Assembly (NCBI GenBank): GCA_017551515.1 | Contig: JAFZLK010000022.1 | Coordinates: forward strand, 44,056 to 108,055 | DNA: 64,000 nt | Direction of reading: 5' to 3' | Source of the DNA: Bacteroidales bacterium | Lineage (GTDB): Bacteria; Bacteroidota; Bacteroidia; Bacteroidales; ML635J-15 | In this document: positions 23,250-32,059 of the stretch, piece after piece | Position numbering within the stretch: position 1 is the first letter of the stretch | Layout of the letters: every line of letters starts with the position of its first letter | Notes under the pieces: model-generated | Database searches by the model: none | Told to the model about the DNA's origin: nothing | What the model saw: the letters and a program-made list of their open reading frames with translations, nothing else | Position numbers and translations under genes: made by a program

Positions 23250-24830
23250 TTAAAATCCCATTCCGAACTTCAGCCACAATTTTTTCTCCAACTCCTTCCA
23301 TTCGTCACGAGACTTTGAGAACATTCCATCGGTGTAGGCATTGAGCAACTTGGCAGACTTCTTTGGATTTGCCTTTACCTTTGCTTCAAGCTCAGCCAGT
23401 CCACCAAAAGCCATGTCCTCGTGAGTTTTGAACGCCTTGTCCATCATCGATTTTGTTGATTGCCATGCCACAGTTGCCAATTTGTTGGCTTTGCGGTAAG
23501 TCCACAGCACCGAATTATCGTCAAGCTGCTTTTGTCCGCACACATCGTAAGCCTTTGGTAATGTTGTGTTTCCGCAGAAAATAGGAATACGCGGACTTTC
23601 GGCAGGATTATCAACTGACATCCAACAAACACCGCCAACCTCGTCGGGCAACCAACTGCGCAACTGGATTATATGCGAGTACGAACACCACGCAACAGCC
23701 ACCGTACGCTGGAATGTTACTGTTTCGGGAGCCAAGAAATTCAATGTGTTGCGCATGTTTGTGCCAAGCCACGGATTTGCAACAGGACTTACAATAGTAT
23801 CGTCAACCAAAGAGCCATCTTCGATACGCTTCTTGGTCATCATTTTCACATTGCGCGTCATATCAAGGTCGGTGCCTTCGTAGGTGCTACGGAAAAGTTC
23901 GATAACCTTGCGGACATCAACATTCTCATCCGGCTTTACCGAGAATGGCAGTTCGTCCATATCCATGCTTAGTCCTAAAGATGGAGCCAAACTACTGAGA
24001 ATAAAGAACTCGCGTTCCTTGAAATTCTTTCCTGCGCCATACGATGAAGCAAATGCCTTCCAGAAAACAAAAGGTTCGTTTCCATCCCAGAGGTTATACT
24101 TCTTGGCAACTTCCTCAACATTGTCCGATGCCATGAAATAGTCGGGATTGTTGCGCTCCATCTGCCCTATTCTTGCAATATTTGCCGATACGCCAACATG
24201 GTCGTCGGGAATACGCTTTGCTACCCATACGCCACCAATCTTGTCGGGACCTTCACCAAGGATTTCCATCTGCCAAACCTCGTTCTTGTCGGCAATTGTA
24301 ATGCACTCGCCACCATCACCGTAACCGTATTCAGCAATAAGGCTACCAATGAGCTTTATCGCTTCGCGGGCTGTAGTGCAACGCATAAGAGCAACGCGCT
24401 CAAGTTCCTCTATCATGAACATACCTTTGCTGTTCACAAGCGTATCGGGACCCGAAAAGGTGGTCTCTCCTATTGCAAGTTGCTTTTCGTTGAGGCACGG
24501 ATAAGCGGTGTTAAGGTAAGCGTAAGTGTGCTTTGTTTGCGGAATTTCGCCAGCCAGCTTAACACCAGTGGTATCACTACGGCTTTTGGTGTGCATTGTG
24601 CCCTTGTAAACCTTATGGGTTGCTCCATCTTTGTAATTGGCAGATGGTTCAATCGACATCCAAGTGCGGTAACGACCGTCGCAAGTGTGAGATGTGATTA
24701 CCGAACCATCGGCTGACGCCTTCTTACCGACCATTATGCTGGTGCAATTTCCACCTATAAAATCTTCATCCTGCCCCATCGCGCACAGCGAAAGCAGGAA
24801 AAGCAAGGCAAGCAGAAAAAGATTTTTCAT
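23250..24830 (-). CDS. Secreted C69-family dipeptidase
   Basis: The protein has 526 residues with a signal peptide (MKNLFLLALLFLLSLCAMG). Processing would expose the region around GGNCTSIMVGKKASADGS, the N-terminal nucleophile Cys motif of peptidase family C69 (PepD-like). Further family blocks are IAEYGYGDGGECITIADK, WQMEILGEG, GVWVAKRIPDDHVGVSAN, and near the end MSVDNPAESPRIPIF. The enzyme should hydrolyse short peptides in the periplasm or outside the cell, fitting a peptide-fermenting gut lifestyle. It is followed upstream, 6 bases away, by a small PepSY-like gene, so the two may be one transcript. Confidence 0.93.
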   Translation of the reverse strand: MKNLFLLALLFLLSLCAMGQDEDFIGGNCTSIMVGKKASADGSVITSHTCDGRYRTWMSIEPSANYKDGATHKVYKGTMHTKSRSDTTGVKLAGEIPQTKHTYAYLNTAYPCLNEKQLAIGETTFSGPDTLVNSKGMFMIEELERVALMRCTTAREAIKLIGSLIAEYGYGDGGECITIADKNEVWQMEILGEGPDKIGGVWVAKRIPDDHVGVSANIARIGQMERNNPDYFMASDNVEEVAKKYNLWDGNEPFVFWKAFASSYGAGKNFKEREFFILSSLAPSLGLSMDMDELPFSVKPDENVDVRKVIELFRSTYEGTDLDMTRNVKMMTKKRIEDGSLVDDTIVSPVANPWLGTNMRNTLNFLAPETVTFQRTVAVAWCSYSHIIQLRSWLPDEVGGVCWMSVDNPAESPRIPIFCGNTTLPKAYDVCGQKQLDDNSVLWTYRKANKLATVAWQSTKSMMDKAFKTHEDMAFGGLAELEAKVKANPKKSAKLLNAYTDGMFSKSRDEWKELEKKLWLKFGMGF

Positions 24831-24836
24831 AAACGA

Positions 24837-25265
24837 CTATTTATTCTCCTTTACAAAATTTCCGTTGAGGTCGAATTGCAATTCGACATTTGTGTTGAGT
24901 TCGATTTCGAAGCCGTTCTTATCGCGCTCAATCTTGAAGATTTTGGTTTTCTTGTAGTTGTGCGAAACATAGTCGTAAATATTGCTGCTTACGATTCCCT
25001 TCGGCAGTGCGACATGTCCTTCGATTTCCATCCACGAACCAATCTTGTTGAACTCAATCTTCACACCATTTTCAAGTTTCACCTCGTAGTCGCCGTCCTT
25101 CTCATCGAGCATTACTGATGACACCTTGTCCTTCGGGAAATAAGTTTTCAGGAATTCCTGTGCGGTCATAGGCATGTCCTCAACCTTGGCTGGCTTGTCG
25201 TTGTCGGCAAAAGCGAAAGCGGAAAACGAAAGCGCACAAATTAAAAGTAATGTTATGTTTTTCAT
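24837..25265 (-). CDS. PepSY-like periplasmic protein
   Basis: The protein has 142 residues from the ATG at 25263-25265; a longer frame start upstream would bury the signal peptide MKNITLLLICALSFSAFAFA. The mature part has two PepSY-like halves: AQEFLKTYFPKDKVSSVML then DYEVKLENGVKIEFNKIGSW, and YDYVSHNYKKTKIFKIE then GFEIELNTNVELQFDLNG. In Bacteroidetes such putative beta-lactamase-inhibitor-like (DUF2874) proteins are small, secreted and of unknown role, perhaps protease inhibitors. Its position 6 bases before the C69 peptidase gene makes a peptidase-inhibitor or chaperone pairing worth considering. Confidence 0.85.
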   Translation of the reverse strand: MKNITLLLICALSFSAFAFADNDKPAKVEDMPMTAQEFLKTYFPKDKVSSVMLDEKDGDYEVKLENGVKIEFNKIGSWMEIEGHVALPKGIVSSNIYDYVSHNYKKTKIFKIERDKNGFEIELNTNVELQFDLNGNFVKENK

Positions 25266-25351
25266 ACGAATAAATATTAAACCTAAATTTAGAAAATTAG
25301 GGCAAAGATAAGAAAAAATCAAATACAGGAAGGGATATTTTTCATGTGGGA

Positions 25352-25454
25352 GGCTGTCTAAAAAGTCTTTTTGTCGTTTCTTTATTCGGATTCCTAATGT
25401 AAAGAATCCGCAAATATTGAAATCTTGGATGGTTAATTTGCTTTTTAGATAGCC
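25352..25454. mobile_element. MITE-like element with 14-bp terminal inverted repeats
   Basis: GGCTGTCTAAAAAG (25352-25365) and its near-perfect inverse CTTTTTAGATAGCC (25441-25454, 13 of 14) bound 103 bases. The interior has a CGGATTC/GAATCCG hairpin (25387-25393 with 25404-25410). GGCTGTCTAAAAAG-like ends are, from memory, frequent at IS elements. The right end overlaps the last codons of the DUF3791 gene and supplies its stop codon. No transposase is present. Confidence 0.55.
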
Positions 25455-25669
25455 ACATCCAGATTCATCAGTTCGTAAAGATACGCAGGGCTTTGCACAT
25501 AAAGTTCACCTTCCTCGTCCTGTAATGCCGACATTAGGGATGAGTTATACACGCGGTCCATAGCCTGATCAATGGAACAGCCAGTATCTTCCATTACATA
25601 CTTTACCAATTCGCTCAAGACATAATTGGTCAGATAAGTCGCAATTTGATGATGTGTAGGTTGGTTCAT
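25445..25669 (-). CDS. DUF3791 small protein, third gene of the DUF3990 operon (copy 2)
   Basis: This 74-residue protein has YVLSELVKYVMEDTGCSIDQ, then AMDRVYNSSLMSALQDEE and a C-terminal YLYELMNLDVAI. It matches the third gene of the first operon in size and pattern (helical N-part, DATDMYYSS / QAMDRVYNSS, acidic middle, YLxE end). It overlaps the DUF3990 gene by 4 bases. The final codons and stop lie inside the right inverted repeat of a MITE-like element, so its natural C-terminus may have been altered. Confidence 0.7.
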   Translation of the reverse strand: MNQPTHHQIATYLTNYVLSELVKYVMEDTGCSIDQAMDRVYNSSLMSALQDEEGELYVQSPAYLYELMNLDVAI

Positions 25670-26154
25670 AGGGTTTCGACGCTTGTTTTATGTAGAAATT
25701 CCAATGCTCTCGCGGTTCCAAAATAATACTGCTGGTCAAGATACCTATCCTGAAGCAACTTGGCTACTTGTTCCGGCGAGTAAATTCCTTCGCGATAGTT
25801 AGTCAGTTGCAAAACAACGCCATCGTTGGCTATCGGACCAATTACAATGTCATAGTTGTGGATAGGTTTATCATTCTTTCTGTCACGATTGGCGTCAACG
25901 AATAGAAGCCATTCCACACAGGCTTTTTCAGGGAACACCTTAATATTTAGACCTGATTGCATGGCTTTTTCGTCAAATTCGTATGTAATCAGCGTGCCCG
26001 TGCCTTTGAAAATTCGCGCTTTCTTTTTTGCCATCCTGATGGCTGTAGCCTTGTCTGGAGTCAGATAGAACCCCATGCCAAAGTCCTTGTGCCGTATGCT
26101 TTTCGTAAGGTCTATCGACTCTATGTCTTGGTTGGTGCCGTGGTAGAGTATCAT
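25666..26154 (-). CDS. DUF3990 protein, predicted ADP-ribosyltransferase-like toxin (copy 2)
   Basis: The protein has 162 residues. Motifs are LYHGTN (3-8), DFGMGFYLT (24-32), LITYEFDE, EWLLFVDANRD, YDIVIGPIANDGV, and a C-terminal DQQYYFGTARALEFL. This copy is closer to my memory of the family consensus than the first one: it has the intact H-G-T and the Q..F.T..AL ending. The H and Y motifs resemble the NAD-binding site of PARP-like ADP-ribosyltransferases; whether the protein modifies RNA, DNA or protein is unknown. It overlaps both flanking DUF3791 genes by 4 bases, exactly as at 5352-5822. The two proteins are clearly diverged, so this is not a recent duplication. Confidence 0.8.
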   Translation of the reverse strand: MILYHGTNQDIESIDLTKSIRHKDFGMGFYLTPDKATAIRMAKKKARIFKGTGTLITYEFDEKAMQSGLNIKVFPEKACVEWLLFVDANRDRKNDKPIHNYDIVIGPIANDGVVLQLTNYREGIYSPEQVAKLLQDRYLDQQYYFGTARALEFLHKTSVETL

Positions 26155-26366
26155 GCGAGTGTTCCTCCATTTTGCTGGCAGATGATGAGCAGATCATCAA
26201 TTGTTTCGTCCATCGATTGCAAGTGTTCTACATCGTAAAACTCAATTAGGAAAGCCAATCCCTTGTGCTTTTGCAAATAGCGGTAAGCCGCTTGCCGTGT
26301 CATAGCAAAGCGCTGTCCGAAAGCCTGAATGCACGCTGTTAGAAATGGAATCTCGTACTTGCTCAT
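26151..26366 (-). CDS. DUF3791 small protein, first gene of the DUF3990 operon (copy 2)
   Basis: This 71-residue protein has FLTACIQAFGQRFAMTRQAA, YRYLQKHKGLAFLIEFYDVE, then HLQSMDETIDDL. The YDVxH and D(E/D)ID/DL pattern is the DUF3791 core and corresponds to the first gene of the other operon. The operon promoter is probably the TATTTTTG box (minus, 26399-26406), 33 bases upstream. It overlaps the DUF3990 gene by 4 bases. The role as antitoxin or adaptor is inferred from position. Confidence 0.75.
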   Translation of the reverse strand: MSKYEIPFLTACIQAFGQRFAMTRQAAYRYLQKHKGLAFLIEFYDVEHLQSMDETIDDLLIICQQNGGTLA

Positions 26367-26450
26367 TTTCTGTCAATGCTTAAAAATTCATACGGCTGCA
26401 AAAATACATTTTTTTCACGAATTTACATTGTTTATATCAAGAAGATTGGA

Positions 26451-26584
26451 TGGTGCAGATGTCGTGGATTATATTAACGGTTGGGATGGTGTCCTTTCTA
26501 GACTGGATGGCTTTTTACAAAAATGGAACATGTTTTTACAGATATGGGATGGCGGATGGAATCCGCCGTGAAGAGACGGAACAT
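26451..26584. repeat. Left direct repeat flanking the DUF1186 gene
   Basis: About 134 bases with roughly 85 percent identity by eye to 28203-28335, in the same orientation. It includes a GGCGGATGGAATCCGCC mini-hairpin near its right end. In both copies one frame reads ADVVDYI(N/H)GWD, so it may derive from a coding sequence, but neither copy is a credible gene. Confidence 0.8.
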
Positions 26585-26590
26585 ATATGC

Positions 26591-26618
26591 GTATGGGCAG
26601 GTTGAGACCTGCCCATAC
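26591..26618. terminator. Perfect 12-bp hairpin downstream of the DUF1186 gene
   Basis: GTATGGGCAGGT (26591-26602) pairs with ACCTGCCCATAC (26607-26618) around a TGAG loop. A close relative sits at 28451-28485. It lies 6 bases after the DUF1186 stop and can end transcription in either direction, although the T tract is weak. It may be a REP-type repeat. Confidence 0.6.
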
Positions 26619-26624
26619 GATATG

Positions 26625-28112
26625 CTATCTGTCCCATGTCTTTTTCATGTCAGCGAAACGCTCATGTATATCAAGGATGCAATTATTAAGAAATCCAACT
26701 TTTCTCTTATCGCAAATATCTTTACAAATCGTTTTGTAATCACCGCAAGCACCCAAGTCAACCAAATTTGTGTCGAACATCTTTTTTATCTCTGGCAGAA
26801 GTTCCTTTGCCTGAATGTCTAACAGATTACTCAGCAAAAGTCCAGAGAGCGAACTGTCTATATACTTGGTTTCCGGCAATACTTCGGCAGCAAACACCAA
26901 AACCTCCCGATACCATTCCAACACTTCGTCTCGGCGCTCAGGCTGACGAAGTGCAATTTGCGTAACAGCAGGAAAAACATTATACTTGGCATAAGTATAT
27001 AGACCTTCCTCCTTCACAAAATCCAGCAGTTTATCCAAATGTCTATGTGCCAACAAGTAAATTGTAGAAGTGAAAATCTGGTCGCCAGCATCACCGAAAT
27101 GGTAATCGTAAAAATCCTCATTTTGCCTCAACGTTTCAAGAACTATGTCAAGACTGCCAGCATTGCCAACTTCACCCAAAAGTATTATCGAATTGGATAC
27201 AATGCCTGTAAAACTATCATTTTCAGACTCATCGGGTATGCTATCACAAGTCTGACCAATGTGATAAAGGATTATCTTCTCTAAATTTTCACGCAGCAAA
27301 TCATGAGGCAACTGCAATATGCGGTCTATAAAATCGTCATTAAGGTAAATTTTGTTTGCTGGACTATTTAGCTCGTTATAGAACCATTCTGGCGTTGTAA
27401 GATTAAGTTCGGTCGGATACTGTGGATGCTTATAGGTATATTCGGTTTCTGGTCCATATTGCTTAAACAAAGGATTATCCTTCATATTCTTAAAAAGATC
27501 AGCAACTTCTTTCATATCAATATCCGGCAACTCATCGTCATCATTATAGTCGTCAGCGCCATCAGCAGGAAGAATATAATCGAAGTCATCTCCCAAATTC
27601 TTTTTCAAGACTGGCAAATATTTGTTCATTTCGTTCTGATTGTTGCATATCAGACAATGCTTGCCATCCCTACCAAATTCATACTCAATCAAAGGAATTT
27701 CATCCGAGTCCTCCTCAAGCATAAATTGGGTCAGGCGAAAACTTTTGTGCGGTTCTATGCCTGCTTCTTCTGCAAATGCAATTGCGCCATAAATCCAGTT
27801 GTGTGCTTCTTCGTAACTACATTCGCGCATATCACCTATTCCCGAAATAATTTGTTTCAATTCGTATTCATCATGTCTAAGATAGTAAAATGAATCCTTG
27901 ACACCCAAACAAAAAATATCAACCAGATAGATTCCCATACTGATTTTTCCACCAGTATGCTCTCTTGTAACAATTATATCACCTTCGCCACACTGTTCTA
28001 TCTCATTTGAAATATAGCATTTGCCAATTTTTAATGTTCTCGCTTTCTGTCTTATATATTGGTCGGCAGAAAGAAACTGCTGTCCATTGCCTTTATTCTT
28101 TTTCTTTGCCAT
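26625..28112 (-). CDS. DUF1186 family protein with acidic central linker
   Basis: The protein has 495 residues from the ATG at 28110-28112, with a TATTTTTG box (minus, 28132-28139) 20 bases upstream. The N-terminal 160 residues (QYIRQKARTLKIGKCYIS, DIIVTREHTGGKISMGIYLV, VKDSFYYLRHDEYELKQII) form a separate, strand-rich domain typical of an uncharacterised family. A CLICNNQNEM segment and an acidic linker (DGADDYNDDDELPDID) follow. The C-terminal half (DRILQLPHDLLRENLEKIIL, NSIILLGEVGNAGSLDIVLE, ALRQPERRDEVLEWYREVL) is DUF1186, built of HEAT-like helices, ending KKTWDR. Its function is unknown. The gene stands alone between two direct repeats. Confidence 0.75.
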   Translation of the reverse strand: MAKKKNKGNGQQFLSADQYIRQKARTLKIGKCYISNEIEQCGEGDIIVTREHTGGKISMGIYLVDIFCLGVKDSFYYLRHDEYELKQIISGIGDMRECSYEEAHNWIYGAIAFAEEAGIEPHKSFRLTQFMLEEDSDEIPLIEYEFGRDGKHCLICNNQNEMNKYLPVLKKNLGDDFDYILPADGADDYNDDDELPDIDMKEVADLFKNMKDNPLFKQYGPETEYTYKHPQYPTELNLTTPEWFYNELNSPANKIYLNDDFIDRILQLPHDLLRENLEKIILYHIGQTCDSIPDESENDSFTGIVSNSIILLGEVGNAGSLDIVLETLRQNEDFYDYHFGDAGDQIFTSTIYLLAHRHLDKLLDFVKEEGLYTYAKYNVFPAVTQIALRQPERRDEVLEWYREVLVFAAEVLPETKYIDSSLSGLLLSNLLDIQAKELLPEIKKMFDTNLVDLGACGDYKTICKDICDKRKVGFLNNCILDIHERFADMKKTWDR

Positions 28113-28202
28113 TGTCCTAAATTTATCTTGACAAAAATACATAAAAAAACAATAATATTTGTTTATTGCAATGCAAAAAAATAGGGAGCAAGAAGTGCCG
28201 GT

Positions 28203-28335
28203 GGATGCCGATGTCGTAGATTATATCCACGGTTGGGATGATGTCCTTTCTGGGCTGGAGGGCATTTTTACAAAAATGGGACATGTTTTTACGGATATGG
28301 TTGGGCGGATGGAATCCGCCGGAAAAGACGGAACA
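28203..28335. repeat. Right direct repeat flanking the DUF1186 gene
   Basis: The partner of 26451-26584. After GACGGAACAT the two copies diverge. Here about 115 further bases without a recognisable gene lead to a GGGGCA hairpin at 28451-28485; the left copy reaches its related hairpin almost at once, as if shortened by a deletion. Confidence 0.8.
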
Positions 28336-28450
28336 TGGAATGTCCTAACGGACAGAAATGGAACAAATCGACACAAACCTTTAGCTCGCGATATGAAATG
28401 AGCAATCATACAAACATGTAAAATGTGAAATATTGGTTTGTGGGTATATA

Positions 28451-28485
28451 ATTGTAGGGGCAAGTTTGAAACCTGCCCCTACAAT
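28451..28485. terminator. Hairpin between the DUF1186 upstream region and the LRR gene end
   Basis: ATTGTAGGGGCA (28451-28462) pairs with TGCCCCTACAAT (28474-28485). It is 20 bases after the stop of the BspA-like gene, for which it may be the terminator, and is related to the hairpin at 26591-26618. Confidence 0.65.
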
Positions 28486-28504
28486 ATTTCACAAACATTT
28501 CGGT

Positions 28505-31500
28505 TTATTCCTTGATGAATTTGCGTTGGCAAATAGATACCGTGTCCGTTCCGTGTATCCTTACGACATACACACCTGCCGTCAAACCTTCCACATTGCA
28601 AATCGCATTGTCTCCATTTACCTCTGTGCGATAAACAATTTGTCCCAGCACATTCGCAATCTCGATTTCGGAAATGGTTTCCGAAGAGGTGATATTGAGG
28701 ATGCCAGTTGCAGGGTTCGGGAAGATGGAAATTTCAAGGTTTGCGTTTTCCTCGATGCCAGTTGCAGGGATGAATGTTGCAATGTAGGTTGCTTCGCCAG
28801 TTACTGTGATTGTACGAGGATTGTCGGTGTTGCCGTCACTCCACTGTGCGAACTCGTAGCCGTTGAATGCGGTTGCCGAAATCCGAATTTCAGTGCCATA
28901 GTCGTAGGTTCCGCCGCCAGTGACGGTTCCCATTGAAGCATTAGCCGATTCAACTGTAATCGTGTACTGGTCGGGGGCAAATTGGGCAGTGTAGGTTGCA
29001 TCACTTGTTACCGTTATTGTGCGCGGATTGCTTGTGTTGCCGTCGTTCCACGAAACAAACTGGTAGCCTGTGTATGCCGTGGCGGATATTGTACCCGACG
29101 GATTGTTGCAATCGGGTGCTTGGACTACTGTAGCATATCCCATTGCAGGGTTGCTGCTCTCCGCAGTAAGCGAAAGTACAAAGTTTCCCTGAATGTTGCT
29201 GAAACTATTCCAGTATTGGGCTGCATGATAGTATGGTTCAGAGCCGCATGGAACCTTTATTAAAGCAGTTGTTGAAACATTTGAGAATGTGTTCGAATAA
29301 ACAATTGGTGGAAATTCTGGCTTTATGGTAGCCATTAGCAAACCAATACAATCGGCAAATGCTCTGTCGCCTATGGTTGCAACATTGCTGCCGAGAGTCA
29401 TAGTCCTTACTGCCGAACAGTTCCCGAATGCCGATTCACCAATGCTTGTAACAGAATTGGGGATTGTAAATTCTGTCATTCCACTGCATCCGAAAAACGC
29501 AGAATTGTCAATGCTTGTGACCGAATTGGGAATTGTCAATTCTCCTGTCAGCCCACTGCAATTATAAAATGCATAACTGCCAATTCTCGTAACAGAACTG
29601 GGGATGATTGTATTTTTGCAACCTACAATTAATGTATTTGTTCCAGTTTCAATTATTGCATTGCAATTGTCTCGCGAATCATAATTGGTATTTCCAGACT
29701 CAATAACTATAGTTTCAAGTTCGTTGCAATTATAAAATGCACAATCGCCGATGCTTGTACAGTCATCACCTATTGTTACAGATGTAAGCATAGAGCAATT
29801 GTAGAAAGCACCATACAGCAAACGCTCTGCTGTAATCGTAACCGACCTAAGACTGTTTGGTATATAATAAGTGGTATAATTTGATGGTGAATAATATTGA
29901 CTGACAGCTGTTCCTCCTGTATAGTTTTCAGTTCCGAATAAATATCCGAAAAGCGTAGATGCGGATGCAGATGTGAACGTAGCTCTACTGCCAACAAAAG
30001 GTATGTTCATATCAACAAGTCCGCTGCAACCTTTAAATGTTAATTCACCAATGCTCGTAACAGAATTGGGAATTGTAACCGATGTCAGTCCGTTGCAATA
30101 GGCAAATGCACTATTGCCAATGGTCGTGACAGAATTGGGAATTGTAACCGATGTCAGTCCGCTGCAACTAAAAAATGCACGTTCGCTAATACTTGTAATT
30201 CCGCTGCCTATTGTTAAAGATGTCAGTCCGCTGCAACCAGAAAATGCATATTTGCCAATGCTTGTAACAGAATTGGGGATATTCAAGTTTCCATAACCAC
30301 GTATTCCACGGAAAGCATAATCTGGAATTCTTCTAACATTACTACCTATATTTATTGTAGCATACGCATTGCAAGTGTAGAACGGACTACTAGAATCACT
30401 TCCTCCTCCCATTGTCGTACAGTAAGTTGCATTGAAGTTGATTGTAGTCAATCCGCTGCAACCATTAAATGCATTAGCTGGAATTTTTGTAACATTTTCG
30501 CCAATGTTTAAGGTTGCTAATGCACTTCCAAATGAAGCATAAATAGTTGTGCAGTTTGTTGCATTGTAGCTGATTGTAGTCAATCCGCTCCATCCATCAA
30601 ATGCATTAGCTGGAATTTTTGTAACATTTTCTCCAATATTTAAGGTTGCCGATGCTGTGCAACCATAAAACGCAGGATAATTGGAAGAACCTATAGTCGT
30701 GCAGTTTGCTGCATTGAAATTGACAGTTGTCAGTCCGCTGCAATTATAAAATGCATAATTGCCAATGCTCGTAACCGAATTGGGGATTGTTACCGATGTC
30801 AGTCCGCTGCAACCAGAAAATGCAGATTGACCAATGCTTGTTACAGAATTAGGAATTGTGACCGATGTCAGTCCGCTGCAATTATAAAATGTATAATTGC
30901 CAACAGTCGTAACTGAATTAGGGATTGTAACCGATGTCAGTCCGCTGCAACCAGAAAAAGCATACGTATTAATGTATCTGACCGAATTTGGAATTGTTAA
31001 AGTTCCAGTCAGTCCGCTGCAACCAGAAAATGCATAATCACCAATGCTCGTGACAGAATTGGGAATTGTAAGCGATGTCAGTCCGCTGCAACCAGAAAAT
31101 GCATAATCACCAATGCTCATGACAGAATTGGGAATTGTAACCGATGTCAGTCCGCTGCAACCAGAAAATGCACGTTCGTTAATACCTGTAATTCCGCTGC
31201 CTATTGTTAAAGATGTCAGTCCGCTGCAACCATAAAATGCATACGTGCCAATGTGTCTGACCGAATTGGGGATTGTCAAGTTTCCCGAACCACGTATTCC
31301 ACAAAAGGCATAATCTGGAATTCTTGTAACATTACTACCTATGTTTATTACAGCATTTGCATTGCAATTTAAAAAAACATAGGAAGAACTTCCCATTGTT
31401 GTACAATTTGTTGCATTATAGTTAACTGTCGTAAAACCACTGCAATCCTCAAATGCTTTATCGGAAATTTCCGTAACACCTTCACCGATAGTAACCGATG

Positions 31501-31999
31501 TCAGCCCGCTGCAACCAGAAAATGCACCTTGACCAATGCTTGTAACCGAATTAGGAATTGTTAATAATCCTGTCAGTCCGCTGCAACCATAAAATGTACC
31601 ATCAGCAATGCTCCTAACAGAATTTGGAATTGTAATCGATGTCAGTCCGCTGCAACCAGAAAATGCACTATAGCCTATGCTTGTGACCGAATTGGGGATT
31701 GTAACCGATGTCAGTCCGCTGCAACCACCAAATGCACCTTGACAAATGCTTGTAACTGAATATGTTATGCCACTGTTTGTAACGGATGAAGGTATTGTAA
31801 GGTTACCGATAGGACAAGGGTGCGGATCATCGACATAAACCTCAGCTGCTACCCCTACTGTATGTGATGTTGAAGATGTTATGTAGTAGTAGAGTGTCTG
31901 TCCGCTACTGCATACTGCGGAAAAGTCGTAGGCAAAGGCGGTGCCTGCCATTGTAAGCAACAAGACAGTTGCTGCGATAAATTTTAATATGTTTTTCAT
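28505..31999 (-). CDS. BspA-like leucine-rich-repeat surface protein with T9SS type A sorting domain
   Basis: The protein has 1164 residues. A signal peptide (MKNILKFIAATVLLLTMAG) is followed by about 30 LRR_5 repeats of roughly 23 residues (consensus IPNSVTSIGxxAFSGCSGLT). Then come two InlB-B-like modules (around YAFNGYEFAQWSDGNTDNP), and a C-terminal type A sorting domain, SIFPNPATGILNI to GVYVVRIHG and RKFIKE. The type IX system should carry it across the outer membrane and anchor or release it. BspA relatives bind host matrix or other bacteria. The DNA of the repeats is nearly identical between units, so repeat number can change by recombination. It is monocistronic, with a hairpin after the stop. 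Confidence 0.93.
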   Translation of the reverse strand: MKNILKFIAATVLLLTMAGTAFAYDFSAVCSSGQTLYYYITSSTSHTVGVAAEVYVDDPHPCPIGNLTIPSSVTNSGITYSVTSICQGAFGGCSGLTSVTIPNSVTSIGYSAFSGCSGLTSITIPNSVRSIADGTFYGCSGLTGLLTIPNSVTSIGQGAFSGCSGLTSVTIGEGVTEISDKAFEDCSGFTTVNYNATNCTTMGSSSYVFLNCNANAVINIGSNVTRIPDYAFCGIRGSGNLTIPNSVRHIGTYAFYGCSGLTSLTIGSGITGINERAFSGCSGLTSVTIPNSVMSIGDYAFSGCSGLTSLTIPNSVTSIGDYAFSGCSGLTGTLTIPNSVRYINTYAFSGCSGLTSVTIPNSVTTVGNYTFYNCSGLTSVTIPNSVTSIGQSAFSGCSGLTSVTIPNSVTSIGNYAFYNCSGLTTVNFNAANCTTIGSSNYPAFYGCTASATLNIGENVTKIPANAFDGWSGLTTISYNATNCTTIYASFGSALATLNIGENVTKIPANAFNGCSGLTTINFNATYCTTMGGGSDSSSPFYTCNAYATINIGSNVRRIPDYAFRGIRGYGNLNIPNSVTSIGKYAFSGCSGLTSLTIGSGITSISERAFFSCSGLTSVTIPNSVTTIGNSAFAYCNGLTSVTIPNSVTSIGELTFKGCSGLVDMNIPFVGSRATFTSASASTLFGYLFGTENYTGGTAVSQYYSPSNYTTYYIPNSLRSVTITAERLLYGAFYNCSMLTSVTIGDDCTSIGDCAFYNCNELETIVIESGNTNYDSRDNCNAIIETGTNTLIVGCKNTIIPSSVTRIGSYAFYNCSGLTGELTIPNSVTSIDNSAFFGCSGMTEFTIPNSVTSIGESAFGNCSAVRTMTLGSNVATIGDRAFADCIGLLMATIKPEFPPIVYSNTFSNVSTTALIKVPCGSEPYYHAAQYWNSFSNIQGNFVLSLTAESSNPAMGYATVVQAPDCNNPSGTISATAYTGYQFVSWNDGNTSNPRTITVTSDATYTAQFAPDQYTITVESANASMGTVTGGGTYDYGTEIRISATAFNGYEFAQWSDGNTDNPRTITVTGEATYIATFIPATGIEENANLEISIFPNPATGILNITSSETISEIEIANVLGQIVYRTEVNGDNAICNVEGLTAGVYVVRIHGTDTVSICQRKFIKE

Positions 32000-32059
32000 T
32001 GTTACAAAATTTTTAAATTACGCCTACTCTTCAAAGGATTTTCGGCAATCTCCTGTTGG

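Noticed and set aside
28159..28401. 80-codon frame with ADVVDYIHGWDD
   Set aside because: It lies in the right direct repeat of the DUF1186 module; the left copy keeps only part of it. Treated as repeat, though a decayed small gene is possible.
29400..31750. Regular DNA repeat with similar units
   Set aside because: The repeats are in frame and encode leucine-rich repeats of a secreted protein, so coding explains them.
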